A DNA stretch of 64,000 nucleotides. Origin: Lota lota. Its lineage: Eukaryota > Chordata > Actinopteri > Gadiformes > Lotidae. This document shows, in pieces, positions 38,943 through 51,462 of this stretch (position 1 is its first letter; the number at the start of each line of letters is the position of its first letter). The stretch is taken from the NCBI GenBank assembly GCA_026745465.1, contig JACYXH010000409.1, positions 431,001-495,000 on the forward strand, in the 5' to 3' direction. The position numbers and the translations under genes are program-made. The notes under the pieces are model-generated. The model was not told where the DNA came from. It saw nothing but the letters and a program-made list of their open reading frames with translations, and did not search any database.

Positions 38943-39316
38943 GTTTACTAGCATAGCTAACAACCAGAGTGAGCTTCAATCGACAGTGTCCTTACATAAT
39001 ATTATACTATCAATTTATCCAAAGCGTTTTACAAAGAGTGCGTACTTTGGCGTCCCCAGTGGGAAATTAAACCCTAACCCTAGAAGTGTTAATGCCAATT
39101 GATTTATATATTTGCATATACATATACTCTAATGCCATTCTACATGGCTATTCTAGTTACTGTCATAGTGTGGGAGAATTTAAACACTTCCACACAGTTT
39201 TTGGATCTATAGCACTGTCTTTCAGACCCTACATGCATTTTATAGTTTAGAATGCTTTCTGAAAAAGCAGCGTTTAAAAGGTAATGGTTTTGATTACTGT
39301 GAAAACTATACGTAGG

Positions 39317-39480
39317 GGGGCCATTCGTCTGGCTTTAGGACGGACACAGTGTCCGCCGATTGGCCCCACCCAAAGATGGACGCTATATCCATCTTTCGGC
39401 TCGCTGCCGATCCAGTGTTGCGCAGGTCTGATTGGGGTCACTGTGAACGGTCGTCAGAGCGGTCACGATCACAGTGACCC
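39317..39480. other. Cluster of three perfect inverted repeats
   Basis: GGGGCCA (39317-39323) pairs with TGGCCCC (39361-39367) around the palindrome CGGACACAGTGTCCG (39341-39355). AAAGATGGA (39372-39380) pairs with TCCATCTTT (39388-39396). GGGTCACTGTGA (39435-39446) pairs with TCACAGTGACCC (39469-39480). The block is GC-rich in AT-rich surroundings. Its function is unknown; it could be a transposon scrap or a structured RNA. Confidence 0.8.
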
Positions 39481-40348
39481 TGCTCACTGACATCACTCGA
39501 TTTCACTTCAAATTGTCTAACAACCAAGATTACAATAAATTACATTAATAATTAAAGCTCATAAAGGAACTTATATTTGCATAATATTATATTTGCGTTA
39601 CAATGTTTTTATTTCGATTCCATTAAATCCTTTTAGTTTAAAATTGTAAATGATTATTCTTTGCTAAAATGTATGTAATTGAATAGCCCAATTTGGAAAT
39701 ACTGATTTAAATATGTGCTTTTTCATATGTCACAACAACAGGGCCTATTTACCTGATCCGTTACCCTGATGTTACCATGACGACAATTTTAATGTTTTTC
39801 CACTTTTTTCTGAACTACAATATTGTGCAAACTGAAATAAATGACACTAATATGTACATAGTTGTATATAGATTTTAGAAAATCAAGTGACTGTTCTCTA
39901 CAATTCATAACTTTAACTTTACGGGCGATAGTTTATCGTCTTTTAATTCTGAAAGCAATGTATTTTACTGAAATTTCAAACTATTGATCCACTGAAGATG
40001 TGACAGGAATGACTAACAGTTCCCGGTCTGGCTGCTAATCAATTCAGATGATAACATTAAGAAAATAAATGTATGGGATCAGGATGGATGGATTGATAAA
40101 TGCATCATCGTAGTGCCAGTAAACCTACAATTGAAGTGATAATCACCCCATTTAACATCCTTCATTTGATTGCATTTGCAAAAATGAAGGATAAACGCCT
40201 TGCATGATTGCAAGCTTTCCAGAGTCTGGGACATGTTGCAATGAAGACAGCACATGGAGAAGCAGACGATTTAACCCATTATGAGAAGGCTTTTAGCTGT
40301 ATTAAAACATGCAGCGCTTCCCGTTGTCTTGTTACATTGAACACCTCT

Positions 40349-40367
40349 CCCCCCCCCCCCCCCCCCC
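40349..40367. repeat. Poly-C run (19)
   Basis: Homopolymer C in AT-rich intron. Confidence 0.92.
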
Positions 40368-41132
40368 AAGGGATTTTCCCATTACTGAAAGCCGCACCTT
40401 GTGGTGTAGCGAGGAGCCTGCTGGCAACATGAAGCAGAGCTCTGCAGTCGGTCTGGGTTTAGTTGAGATGCAGTTCAATGTCAAAGTGTTTTTGAAAGTG
40501 TGTAAACCACACATTTGGATTACCGAAATCTTGGGAAAGGCAAGGGTCGACTACGTAAAGAAAATAAACAAAAAATGGTATGGAAATATAAACAGAAAAC
40601 AAGTATCTCCGTAAAATATCAAAAATCCTATATAGTTGAGCGATGATCTAATGAATGTGCTCGTCTTGAAGCCCATAGAGGTCAGTGAAGTAGAACACAA
40701 GACCGTAAGTCACCTTCCCCCAGAGATATGAGATTGGTCTGGTGTGTGTGCAATCATAAGCATATTCCTGATCCCCCTGACCTGTGATCCTGCTGCCACA
40801 TCAAAGCATGGCCCACGGTCATCAGATCCCCTCTGTTCCCCTGCAAGACCGCTGGACGCTCCGAAAGCAACCTCAAGAACAAGGTAATCTCACTGGCCAG
40901 CAGTCTGGTAGCCAGGCGGCAGGCAGATGAGACAAATTGCCCTTTGCCTCACCCTTTGTGCTTTGCTGAAGCAGGCTCATGTTTAATTTCCAATCCACCA
41001 CATAAACATATTATAGACTATTGGCCTCTGCCCGCAGAATGCTAATGTCCTTATGTGGCCGTCCAACCGGGGTCGTTTGGATAAACAGGTGCATGTACAT
41101 ACTTACCTACACACTGAACTCGTGTGTGTTTG

Positions 41133-41135
<3 letters not shown>

Positions 41136-41213
<78 letters not shown>

Positions 41214-41397
41214 TAACACTCTCACACACACACACACACACAATTAACGCTCACACACACACACACACACACACAGACTAACACTCTCACACACACACAC
41301 ACACACACAATTAACGCTCACACACACACACACACACACACACAGACTAACACTCTCACACACACACACACACAATTAACGCTCACACACACTCAAG
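41136..41397. repeat. (AC)n with higher-order repeat
   Basis: A pure AC array is followed by three larger units of roughly 64-70 bases. Each carries GACTAACACTCTCAC, an AC run, AATTAACGCTCAC and another AC run. Confidence 0.93.
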
Positions 41398-41470
41398 CGT
41401 TCACCATGCCAACATGAAACTCCCCTCACCAGTGGCTCTGCTCCAACAGCTCTGTCCAGACGGGCATCAC
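41395..41470. repeat. Duplicated segment, copy 1
   Basis: Contains ACCATGCCAACATGAAACTC, CTCCAACAGCTCTGTCC and GGGCATCACA, matched in order by the segment at 47280-47365. Both copies follow an (AC)n array. Confidence 0.72.
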
Positions 41471-42290
41471 ATACAGGCACACTCAAATACACTTAACTGT
41501 CATTTTTATTGATATATTGCCATGTGATCACATTTCATGTCCGATCTTGGCTAAATCACCCACGTCCAGCCTCAATAGAGTATCACAAATGTGCAACTCA
41601 AATGCTCTTGAATCGGCGTATTGTATTACATGCAGGCTTGAATTGAACACAAATGAATAAATACGGTGGATCATAAAAGTAAGGCGTACAAATCTATGCA
41701 TAATGACTCGTAATGTCTGCAACCAGGTCACAGGCCCAGCGTAGAGCCGGCAGTATAATTAACGGCACACAGGCTGGGAAGCCATAATTACTGATTCATT
41801 AGTCAAGCCGCAGACATCTGCTGTCAGCAACCATGTGAATCCTCTCATGTCTCTCTTCAAAACAAATGCACGAGCCAGCCAGAATCACTTGCAGCAACCA
41901 GGCAATGCTGCTCCTGGGAAATAAATAGACCTTTATGCTGGAGAACAACCGAAGAACCTCCAAAGTGGCTTCTAGAGAACAACATGTAAGCCATTTGATA
42001 CATTAGGGCAGGACTTAAAAGCTGATGTGGATATTGACTGTCTTCTACCATGGCTAGGTAGAACTGCAGCAGACTGCACTTCTTGCTTGCTAGGTAGCGA
42101 GGGGGAGAATTGTAAAGCGAGGACCTACTCACAGTACTTATTTACTTTGTCTGTTGACACCCATATATTACGCCCACCTGCACATAGATATAACTCAAGA
42201 ATCTGCTTATTAAATCATAGAATAACAGTTAATATAAAGTTCTGTCTCTTCTTATGATGCTGTATACCTCCTTTCACTGTAACCTGATAC

Positions 42291-42406
<116 letters not shown>

Positions 42407-43774
42407 CTGTGCATAGACACCCACACACACAACATTTCTTCTATTATGGACTCCCTGTGGATTCATCAGCCTGTGAAAATGACATATCTGCTCTGGGCTG
42501 TCACTGCCTCTCCAGCCTGAATCAGCTTTGATCATTTTCTCCTTTGACTCTTCTTCTTTGGATGGAGGAACCAAAGGAAACCCTGACTGGGCCACATCTG
42601 TCCCGGGCCAGTACCAAGCTGACACAGTACAAGCCGGGCCCACAGTATCGGAGCTGTTGCCACCATTTCCTTTCATTAATAATCCGAAGCGCGAGCCTCA
42701 TTTCCTGTGTTATTATTATTATCTCTAAGGTGACTTGTGTGGTCCTTTTCCCGCCTCTTTGTTGTACCTTCCCTGAGAGAAGCTGCCATAGGTCAATTAG
42801 AAAGACCATTAACATCACCCTTAACTGGAGTTAATCTGCAGATTCTTATTCACAGTCTTTCCCAGTAGCCGAACAAGCATTCAAACACAATGAATGGAAA
42901 CAAGGTTAATAAAAAGAAAATTTTTTTTTTAAACTTTCCTGCTCCGATTGTGGGAGAATTGTACTCCACCCTTAGAAGGATTATAGTCCTTATGTTGCCT
43001 TAAATGCAATATGAATGAGATAAGCGTTGAACAACCCTGAGTCTTTGGTGAGTCTCCTAAAGAGACTCTTGCTTCTTAGATAGATCCTCTGATGTTCTGT
43101 GCCACCAGTATGTACTAATATTCTATAGGTGTTCTGCAAACCAACTTGGCTTTTGTATTACTTTGTTAAAGTAAAAACGCTACTCTGCGCTTTCCTGATC
43201 TCTTTCCTTGTAAGAGTTGAAGCGTTGTACCTTCCGCAACACGATGTGCGCATGGCGTGTTGAAATACCCATGATATATTTAGTCATCCTGAATCCACCC
43301 TTCATCGTGACGGTCTGCGGTTCCCATCGTGGCCGCTCCATTGAAAAGGCCTCTGGATCTCCCCGGTGAAGGTCAGCCTCAGTCAATATGTCACCGAACC
43401 AAGAGGATGTTAAGCACCTTCCTTCCCCCTACCTCCTCAAGACGCGTTGAGTCACGCACGCAAAGGTTAAACAAGACTTTTTAAATGCTGGCCACAGATG
43501 TGCCCGCTGCTGCCTGAGTGAAAGGGCAACATGTGAATAAGTGGAGGGAGAGGGACATGACCTCATCCATCCGGTAATGAATCTCCGCCGCGGGTTCGCT
43601 AAAGTTGAGTAGGATCAGTGTCAAATGTGCTCAACCAGCTTATGGCTTCACCTCTCTTGACGCGGCGGGGTTTATATGTATGTCAGTGAAAGGGTTTCAC
43701 CTAGTGTTTGTGGACGCATAATGTTTGTGGTGATTGGTTGATTGGGTGATTTTTGTCATGTTGCCACGGGGAAC

Positions 43775-43796
43775 GGGGGGGGGGGGGGGGGGGGGG
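43775..43796. repeat. Poly-G run (22)
   Basis: Homopolymer G; length may be uncertain. Confidence 0.92.
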
Positions 43797-44034
43797 CGGC
43801 TGCATTCTCACATGTTTTGGTTTTGGGTCAGACACGAACACGACCATGACATAGTGAGCTTGTGATGGTGTTAGTCACTGCAGAGAGAAGCAGTGTAACA
43901 AGTCTAACGGGGTCACAGTAGCCTCTGCTTTACCTTAAGGGTGGGCTCTCCTTATATCCATGTCTTCTACCTTAAAGGGGTAAGGTCTTCTTAAAGGGGT
44001 GTGCTGTACCTTAAAGGAGTGTGCTCCTATATTA

Positions 44035-44038
<4 letters not shown>

Positions 44039-44078
<40 letters not shown>

Positions 44079-44112
44079 ATTTATGTGTGTGTATATATAT
44101 ATATATATATAT
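44039..44112. repeat. (GT)n-(AT)n compound microsatellite
   Basis: GT array, then TATGTATTTATGTGTG, then pure AT. Just upstream, CTTAAAGGGGT-type words recur three times (43970-44025). Confidence 0.93.
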
Positions 44113-44419
44113 GGGCACCGCTTTCTCCCCTTCTCCCTTCCCATCTCACAGTCTCTCTCACTCTCACTCTCGTGTTCTTTAAGCCTCTGTGCTCTCTAGT
44201 TGAGTACAATTTGGGATTACCACTTTAATCAAGCTTTTATTTATTTTTTAACATTGACTCGGTGGGTATCCTGTTCTCCTTCACACTTGGTTGAAGTGAC
44301 ACACCCCTGGGTATAAACATGGGTACATCACATCACTGATGGCCACTATTTAAAAAAAGAGATTTTAAATATGCAGAGGTATGACTTGCATACCAACGAC
44401 TGTGGGAAACGCTACAAGA

Positions 44420-45200
44420 ACACGCTACAATCAAATAGCCATAGCCCATGTTGCATTCAAATTACTTTTGCACTTGTTGCATTCCATAACCAAGGCATAT
44501 GTTCCATTCAAATGACGATAACACATGGTGCATTCAAATAATGATAGCACGTTACATTAAAAGAACTATAGCCTATAGACAATAACTTGAGCACTTGTCA
44601 CATTCAAATAACTATAGCATAGATGACATCAAAATTACTATGGCGCATGTTACATTCAAATAATTATAGCACATGTAAATTCTAATGGCGATAGCATATG
44701 TTACATTTAAAGGACTTTAACACATGTAACATTCAAATAAGTATGGCACATGTTACATTCAAATAATTATAGCAAATGTTACATTTAAATGACTAACACA
44801 TGTAACATTTAAATAACTATGGCACGTCACATTTAAATGACTAACACATGTAACATTCAAATAACTATGGCACGTCACATTCAAATAACTATAGCATATG
44901 TTACATTTAAATGACTAACACATGTAACATTCAAACAACTATGGCACATGTTACATTCAAATAACTATAGCATATGTTACATTTAAATTACTTTAGCACA
45001 CGCAACATTCAAATACCCAAGGCACATGCTACATTCAGATCACAATAGCATGTTACACTCAAATATCTATAGCACATCTTACATTTAGATCAATATAGTA
45101 CGTGACTTTAGCGTCCAAAGGACTTAAGCACACAGTGCATTCACTATAGCACGTTACATTAAAATGACAATAAGACATGCTCTTTGTAAATGACTCCAGC
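44420..45200. repeat. Long AT-rich minisatellite, about 26-28-bp units
   Basis: Roughly 25-30 diverged units of ACATTCAAATAACTATAGCA plus CATGTT over nearly 800 bases. Central units (44650-45000) are most alike and the edges are decayed. Confidence 0.92.
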
Positions 45201-45582
45201 ATGGTACAAAGTAAATACCAATGACTATTGTGGTGCTGCTAAACCAGACACAGCCTGACAGCAGATGGACTACATTTCAGATTGAATTGTATTGCATTTT
45301 GAAAGCTGGAAGGGAATATATAGGTTGTGCTTTTTATAATAACTGTTCATCAAAATGGTAACTGCCTCTTGCACTAGGCTGCTTGTCTCCTGAGACTCTG
45401 TCACTGAACATATGAACACAACAAAACAGAATGAATACATTTAGGGATGCCAGGTTTGGGTGGCTGCTGTTGCGTCTTTTGTCTGTTACAACAGCTTGCT
45501 TGGGATCAGTGGATTGGCTAGTTAAAGGTTCATCTGTTCCCATGCATTTCCCTTCAACACAGACCGTACTGTACCCATTACA

Positions 45583-45600
45583 CACAGCAGGGGGCAGTGT
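45583..45600 (+). promoter_or_regulatory. CTCF-like site
   Basis: CACAGCAGGGGGCAGTGT closely fits the core CTCF consensus (CCA-SYAG-RKGGC-R). Occupancy cannot be known from sequence; single motif matches are common by chance. Confidence 0.35.
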
Positions 45601-46068
45601 TGAATTACTTGGATCCAGTTTTCTTTTTAAATAATTTCTTGCTCCTCTTTACCCTCTCACACCCCCCTTTCTTCCTTTTTATTTTTATCTTTTTTTCCTG
45701 TGAGTGCTTAGAAACAGAGATTTCCAGACTGGCTTCGTCTCTGCGTCTCTCTAAGCCTGCGCTGACATCACCTTGCATGGTTTTGTAACATTAATGAGAT
45801 GGAAGCTATACTGTTTTTCATCCATTTTCGGTGTCAACGTTTCTCTTTAAAGGTTGCACCATTTAAAGCCTAAAGACAAGGTTTTGTGAAAGAGAACGGT
45901 GCATTGTACTCAGCGGGTTGCACCCTTGCCAATTGACCCCTCCACCCTTTCATCCTCTGGAATATCCAGTGGCTCTCTCTGATCTATACGCCTGCACAGA
46001 GGAAGCAAGACTGCAAGTCTTCCTCTCCCTCCTTCTTCCCTCCTTATCTCCTCCCTACCCTCAATTTC

Positions 46069-46192
46069 TCCCTCCCTCCCTCCCTCCCTCCCTCCCTCCC
46101 TCCCTCCCTCCCTCCCTCCCTCCCTCCCTCCCTCCCTCCCTCCCTCCCTCCCTCCCTCCCTCCCTCCCCCCTCCCTCCCTCCCTCCCTCCCT
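46069..46192. repeat. (CCCT)n microsatellite, about 30 units
   Basis: Almost perfect CCCT tetranucleotide array with one short break. The GGRE-type and LPPS-type frames over it are artefacts. Confidence 0.97.
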
Positions 46193-46469
46193 CTCTCTAT
46201 CTGCCTCCCTCCTACCCCTGATTGGTTTCCGATCACATCTCCCCCACATCCACTGTTTCCCACTATCCAGGAATAAAAGCAACACAGGCCCTGTAATGGC
46301 TTGCCTACTGTTGAGCAGTGTGTGTGTGTGGACATGCAATACCTCACAGGTCATTCGTTTAACACACAGCAGCACCAGGGCAAAGGGCCTGCAGGCCTGC
46401 CGCAGAGTGTCGAAACACCATGCATCACTTTACCTTCTCTTGTCTTACTACTTTATACCTGTCGCCCTG

Positions 46470-46489
46470 ATTTTCTCTCTCTCTATCTA

Positions 46490-46520
<31 letters not shown>

Positions 46521-46578
46521 CTGTCTCGCTTTCCCCCCCTCTCTCTCGTTCTCCTTCTCTCTCCCTCCCTCTCTCTCA
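46470..46578. repeat. Impure CT-rich tract
   Basis: Mixed CTCT, CTAT, CTTT and CCCT words giving a pyrimidine-rich strand. Confidence 0.85.
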
Positions 46579-47117
46579 CATCTATCATGGTAACAATGAA
46601 ACATGTTACACAGGGAGGGAGGGACAAGGTTACTAAGACGCAATGTGATCAGTCATTGACTTCAGCAGGAGCGTTAGGGTAGCATCTTGGTGCTGCGTAG
46701 CTATGGGCTGTAGCTTTTCACTGTGTTGTCCTCTGCTTGTATTCCTCTCCTTCTTTTAAGAAGAACTGTAGCTGTAGCTTGTTGTGCCGGCAGAATAAAC
46801 AGTACATCACCCAGGTGTGTGTATGTGTGTGTACGTACGTAGTGCAAGAGGGGAAGGAGGGTATGTAGCTGCCAAGTATTGACCTTTCACGAGCCTGAAG
46901 ACAGAACGAGACGGCGCTGAGCCTGTTTCAAAGAGAGACAGTGGCTTTAGCCTAGCCGGCCTCTAATGTATGTATATGTATTCCTAACTGAGGAATAGCT
47001 TTCTTGGTAATTGCTTTATCAATCTGTGCACTCCTATCCTTGCTGTCTCATTTATATATATATATCTCTCTCTCCTATTACCTCCCTCTATCTCTCAGTT
47101 TGCTCCAATGCATTTGG

Positions 47118-47152
47118 TCACTCACTCACTCACTCACTCACTCACTCACACT

Positions 47153-47222
<70 letters not shown>
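47118..47222. repeat. (TCAC)n-(AC)n compound microsatellite
   Basis: CTCACTCA tetramers lead into a pure AC array of about 33 units. Confidence 0.95.
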
Positions 47223-47226
<4 letters not shown>

Positions 47227-47279
47227 CAAAAGCATGCACACTAGCAGGCTATGCATGCTAAGACACACACACACACACA

Positions 47280-47365
47280 TCTCGAGCATTAACAATGCCA
47301 GCATGCAACCTTCCCTCACATGTAAGTCTGCGCCAACAGCTCAGTCCGGCCGGGCATCACACCTC
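47280..47365. repeat. Duplicated segment, copy 2
   Basis: Contains ACAATGCCAGCATGCAACCT, GCGCCAACAGCTCAGTCC and GGGCATCACA, homologous to 41395-41470 about 5.9 kb upstream, in the same orientation. Confidence 0.72.
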
Positions 47366-47684
47366 ACATGATGGCGAGTGGCAGCCCCATCGACAGGAGC
47401 ACCACAGTCATTTTCACCTTGGCTGAGCCCCACGTTAGCCCACAGGCTCACTTCTTAATTACCACATCCTCTGGCTGGCCGTTACCAGCGCGCCTGCTTC
47501 TCCATGGACAGATGTGCCTGTCACCGGAAATATGAATAGGGGGAGGATCCCCGGGTAATGGGACATGACCACGGGAGACGGATAGCCTAAGCATCGACTT
47601 TGTTTGTTGCCTCGCTGTAATTAGGCCCATACCTAAGACAATGTCTTGACAGCGGTGAGATAACGCAGGTAAGGAGGAGTTGCT

Positions 47685-47701
47685 GGGGGGGGGGGGGGGG
47701 G
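47685..47701. repeat. Poly-G run (17)
   Basis: Homopolymer G followed by GAGG-rich sequence. Confidence 0.92.
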
Positions 47702-48101
47702 TGCCTTGGAGGAATTGGGGCAAGATGGAGGTGAAGGTGGAGGTGGATCGGCTGCTGCTATAAAGCGTCTCATCGTCTCCATCGGTCCCTGCCGTTCACT
47801 TAGAGCCAGATCCATATGCAACGGCCTCCCCCGGCTCCTCCACCACCACCGCTCTATCACCAGAGCTCAATCAGCGGTCCACTGCATGTCACTCCAGCTC
47901 CTCTCCGGCCTCCTGCCAGTGTTGGCTTCTCGTTATATCACCGACGTTTCCTCTCCACCCGCGCACATGTGGATTCTGAATGAGCATTTTGAGGATCAGT
48001 GAGCCAGCTGTATTGCAAACATGGTTTGCAACAGGGCTGCCAGGCTTCGACAAGACCTTGCTATAAAGCAGCAGCCTGTATTTTTCTGTATGAGCTTTTA
48101 T

Positions 48102-48167
48102 CATAGACTGTATGAATGTCTACCATAGACTGTATGAGTGTCTACCATAGACTGTATGAGTGTTTAC
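48102..48167. repeat. Short tandem repeat, three 22-bp units
   Basis: Three nearly identical units of CATAGACTGTATGAGTGTC plus TAC. Confidence 0.93.
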
Positions 48168-48586
48168 ACATTCTCGTGTTGTGATTGACTGTTCAAACTC
48201 CTCTGTGAAGGAACTAGACTGCAAGATATCCATAGAAAACATCCACTCTTATTTTTCCTGTCCTCCACATATCACAACCATGTTTAATTTAACGGCTACC
48301 ATTTCTCTCGGCACACAATTCTCAACCGATTGATTTTCCAGTGGGCGCAGCAGGCTCCTTTCTGCGTAGTACCTTGTCTTAAAGTCAAGGTCATCGCCGC
48401 AGGCTTCACGGATGCTCGCTCGCCCACTACTTCCTCGTTCTCTTCCTCGCGCCGTGCACTTCCACGTGGACACACGCGCACAGTGGTTCCCCTCGCACGT
48501 GTTCTCGTGTTGCAATCAAAGATCCGCGCAAAAAGGGATCGTGCGCCCACCCTTGTGTGTGTTTGAACATATAGGCGTACACGGCA

Positions 48587-48588
<2 letters not shown>

Positions 48589-48620
<32 letters not shown>
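48589..48620. repeat. (AC)n microsatellite
   Basis: Short AC array. Confidence 0.93.
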
Positions 48621-49026
48621 CCCCATACAAACACACATACGCACACAAACATGCATGCGCAATTGTAAGATGCATGCGTCTCTACAGTGTGTGTATTGAT
48701 GTGCATGCGGGTGCATTCCTATATTGTGTACCATACACACATAACTTAGTCAGCATTATGTTTTCCACATTCCCCAGCTGTCCATGTAGGTCTTGACCCA
48801 CACAGTTCAATAGGTTAGGCATGTTCCAGAGAATGCTGAGTGCAAGTATTGTGTGTGCTGCTGGTCATATGTCGGTCCTTGGTCCTATCACAAAGCTATT
48901 TTGCAGAGCTCTGATGACAACCTTCTGCCAAGCTACTGCCTCCCACACACCCTCCTTGCAGTGCTCTGCATTCTGCATGCTCTGCAGACATACAAGACAC
49001 TTGCATGTGTGTACACACTTGCATGC

Positions 49027-49072
49027 ACACAACAGACACACACACACACACATACACGCAGTTGCTCACACA

Positions 49073-49114
<42 letters not shown>

Positions 49115-49172
49115 TACAAACTCACACACAGACACGCATGGGCCACTCACACGAATGCAAGCGTGCACGCGT

Positions 49173-49237
<65 letters not shown>
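49027..49237. repeat. Interrupted (AC)n arrays
   Basis: Two pure AC stretches (about 49079-49112 and 49175-49236) separated by unique GCATGGGCCACTCACACG-type bases. Confidence 0.94.
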
Positions 49238-49238
<1 letters not shown>

Positions 49239-49792
49239 ATGGTTTTGTGAGTATGACTAGCATCTCTGCTGTGGGATATATCTGGCAGCTAACTCTCTAA
49301 GGATTTTAGACAAAACCCTACCAGATTAGAAGTGAGCTGATTTCCTGATTTTCGGTTACTGTGTTGCTAAACTAAGCTCTTTCACTCCAAGTCTGACTGG
49401 AGAGAAATGCAAAGTAGTTTGCTACCTTTTGGTAGACTCCACAGTTGCCAGCTCCAAACATACTGATCATATATAGACAGTGCTAATGTTTGGTGACACC
49501 CTGTATTGTAATGTTGATGCGTTACTAATGCAGTGCAATCACTGTAGGTTTTAATCTGCTATACTCAGTTGTGCAAAACCTTCTTTTTGGGGCAAGGGGG
49601 GGATTTAGTGAACTTGAAACACAGCAAAAGTCAATACCAAAGACTTAACACAGTACATTAACTGCAATGTATGTCTGTGTTGAGACAAAGGTATGCTGCC
49701 TCTCATTGACGATTAAAAGATGCAGACGCTTTTCAATAAACAAATAAGAAATACATGTAGGAAGATCCATAATGGGAGGCTATGCATCTGGA

Positions 49793-49995
49793 CGGCATGT
49801 AGCTCAGGCGGTAATTCTGTGTAGTCGGGCTGCTGTTCCTCCTGGCTAGAGGTGTTGTAGTGCCTCTGAGCAAGATCCTTAACCTTACTGCTTGGATGAG
49901 GCTACGGACTGTGTGTGAATGTGTAGCCCATGTGAACGCACTAATAACACACAGCACTTTGAGAGGCCACGACGGTTAGAAACCGGCTATGTGTA
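49793..49995 (+). mobile_element. Degenerate tRNA-derived SINE
   Basis: An A-box-like TAGCTCAGGCGG lies at about 49800-49811. Then come GCCTCTGAGCAAGATCCTTAA, GTGTGTGAATGTG and a GCACTTTGAGAGGCC tail. Those blocks are typical of an abundant teleost SINE. The B-box region seems deleted, so the copy is dead. Confidence 0.6.
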
Positions 49996-51436
49996 ATGTC
50001 AAAGGTTTTCCTTTGTAACTTAAATGTCAGTCAAGTCACTATCATCGAATTGAGGAAGCATAACGGTGATTGAGCCTATGGCCCACTGATGAAAGCCCTT
50101 GCATTTGCAGCATCATAAATGTTACGAACTGGGTGTCGGTGGTGTTGCCAAAGAGAAAGAAATGGAAGTCTTTGCGGTTACCACTGTAAGTTTAATTTAG
50201 TTATTAATAACCATCCTTGATAACGTTTTCTTTATAATTGTGTTTTTCTTTTATTATTTAATGTCATTTTCTTAACAATGCTAGCCTAGTTTATGTAAAG
50301 TACGAGTAAGGCAGTAAGATTGCGCACAATGTGACAGAATGTGTCACAAAACACACTGTCACACAGAGACACCATAACATGAGCCTGTGCTACTTGGACA
50401 CTTTTTGTTTCATGCACACTGCACTGTACATTGTTTTCCTCTCACCTTTACCACTATAGACAACATGGAGCATGGCCCTGTGAGTGACAGAGCCATTGTA
50501 TTTTCTATTGGTTTCTATACAGGGGAACTGCCATAGTGTTTATTTTATTGTTTTCTGAATGAAAGCAAGAGTGTATCCATGTAGTATTCCCAAGTGAATA
50601 AGCTCCAGAGTCATAACCTCTGTCTGTAGAAACAACACGCGTTAGGTTAAAAAAAAGAAGAAAAAAATGAAAACACGCAGCGGTGCTCTTGGCAAGAATG
50701 GAGGCGTTCCTTCCAGAGGCTCCTCATTTCGCTAGTGCTGCTTTCAGCAGAAACTCACATCCTGAGCCAACGTTTATTCGTTCATCTCATTCCATGGCCC
50801 AGAGAGTGCCGGAGTGGGAGCATAGCGCTACGTAAGGCGTGTAACGGTGTGTTCGTGCTTTAATAGGAAACCGTGTGAAATCTCAAAGACTGCGATAGGG
50901 ATAAAGGCAAGAGATGTGGAACCAACCAGATGGGGGGGCCGCGATGCAAGCCCCAAAAAAAAACAAGAAAGAGGGGCTTTTTCATTGCGGCAAATGAGAG
51001 ATGAAAGCCGTGGTGATTAGAGGAGTACAGGAGCAGGCCAAACACATCGTTCAGCTGTGTGCGCTGTATTACCTCGTACACTATGGAGATCATCTGATGG
51101 GGATCAATTCGCTAAGCTAAATCACGCTATCAAACCAACGGTATTAGCACACATTCTGTGTATTATCAACGAAAAGGACAACACATAAATAAGTTAAACA
51201 GTTTAATAACACCCGGAGGATGTGTGAGTGAAATCTGGTCATTTTTATCTTTTGAACACTCATTTCCTGTGGAGTGGTACACACCTCCACGATCAATTAT
51301 CTCCAAATGGCAGTTAAATTGGCCTGCCACCCGTGTTTTAATTAGCAGAACAAGCTGACTGACACCCAACGGCTTTCAGACTTAGATCAGAGCTAGGGTA
51401 GGCCATTTGGAGAAATCAGCAACAGTTATCCAGATT

Positions 51437-51462
51437 GGGGGGGGGGGGGGGGGGGGGGGGGG
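51437..51462. repeat. Poly-G run (26)
   Basis: Homopolymer G, then ATGGGAG. Confidence 0.92.

Noticed and set aside
44420..45200. CRISPR-like array
   Set aside because: The units are contiguous diverged tandem repeats without unique spacers, in vertebrate DNA.
45910..46682. 254-codon frame with Pro-Ser-Leu repeats
   Set aside because: Its length comes from the (CCCT)n array and a CT-rich tract; the composition outside the repeats is not protein-like.
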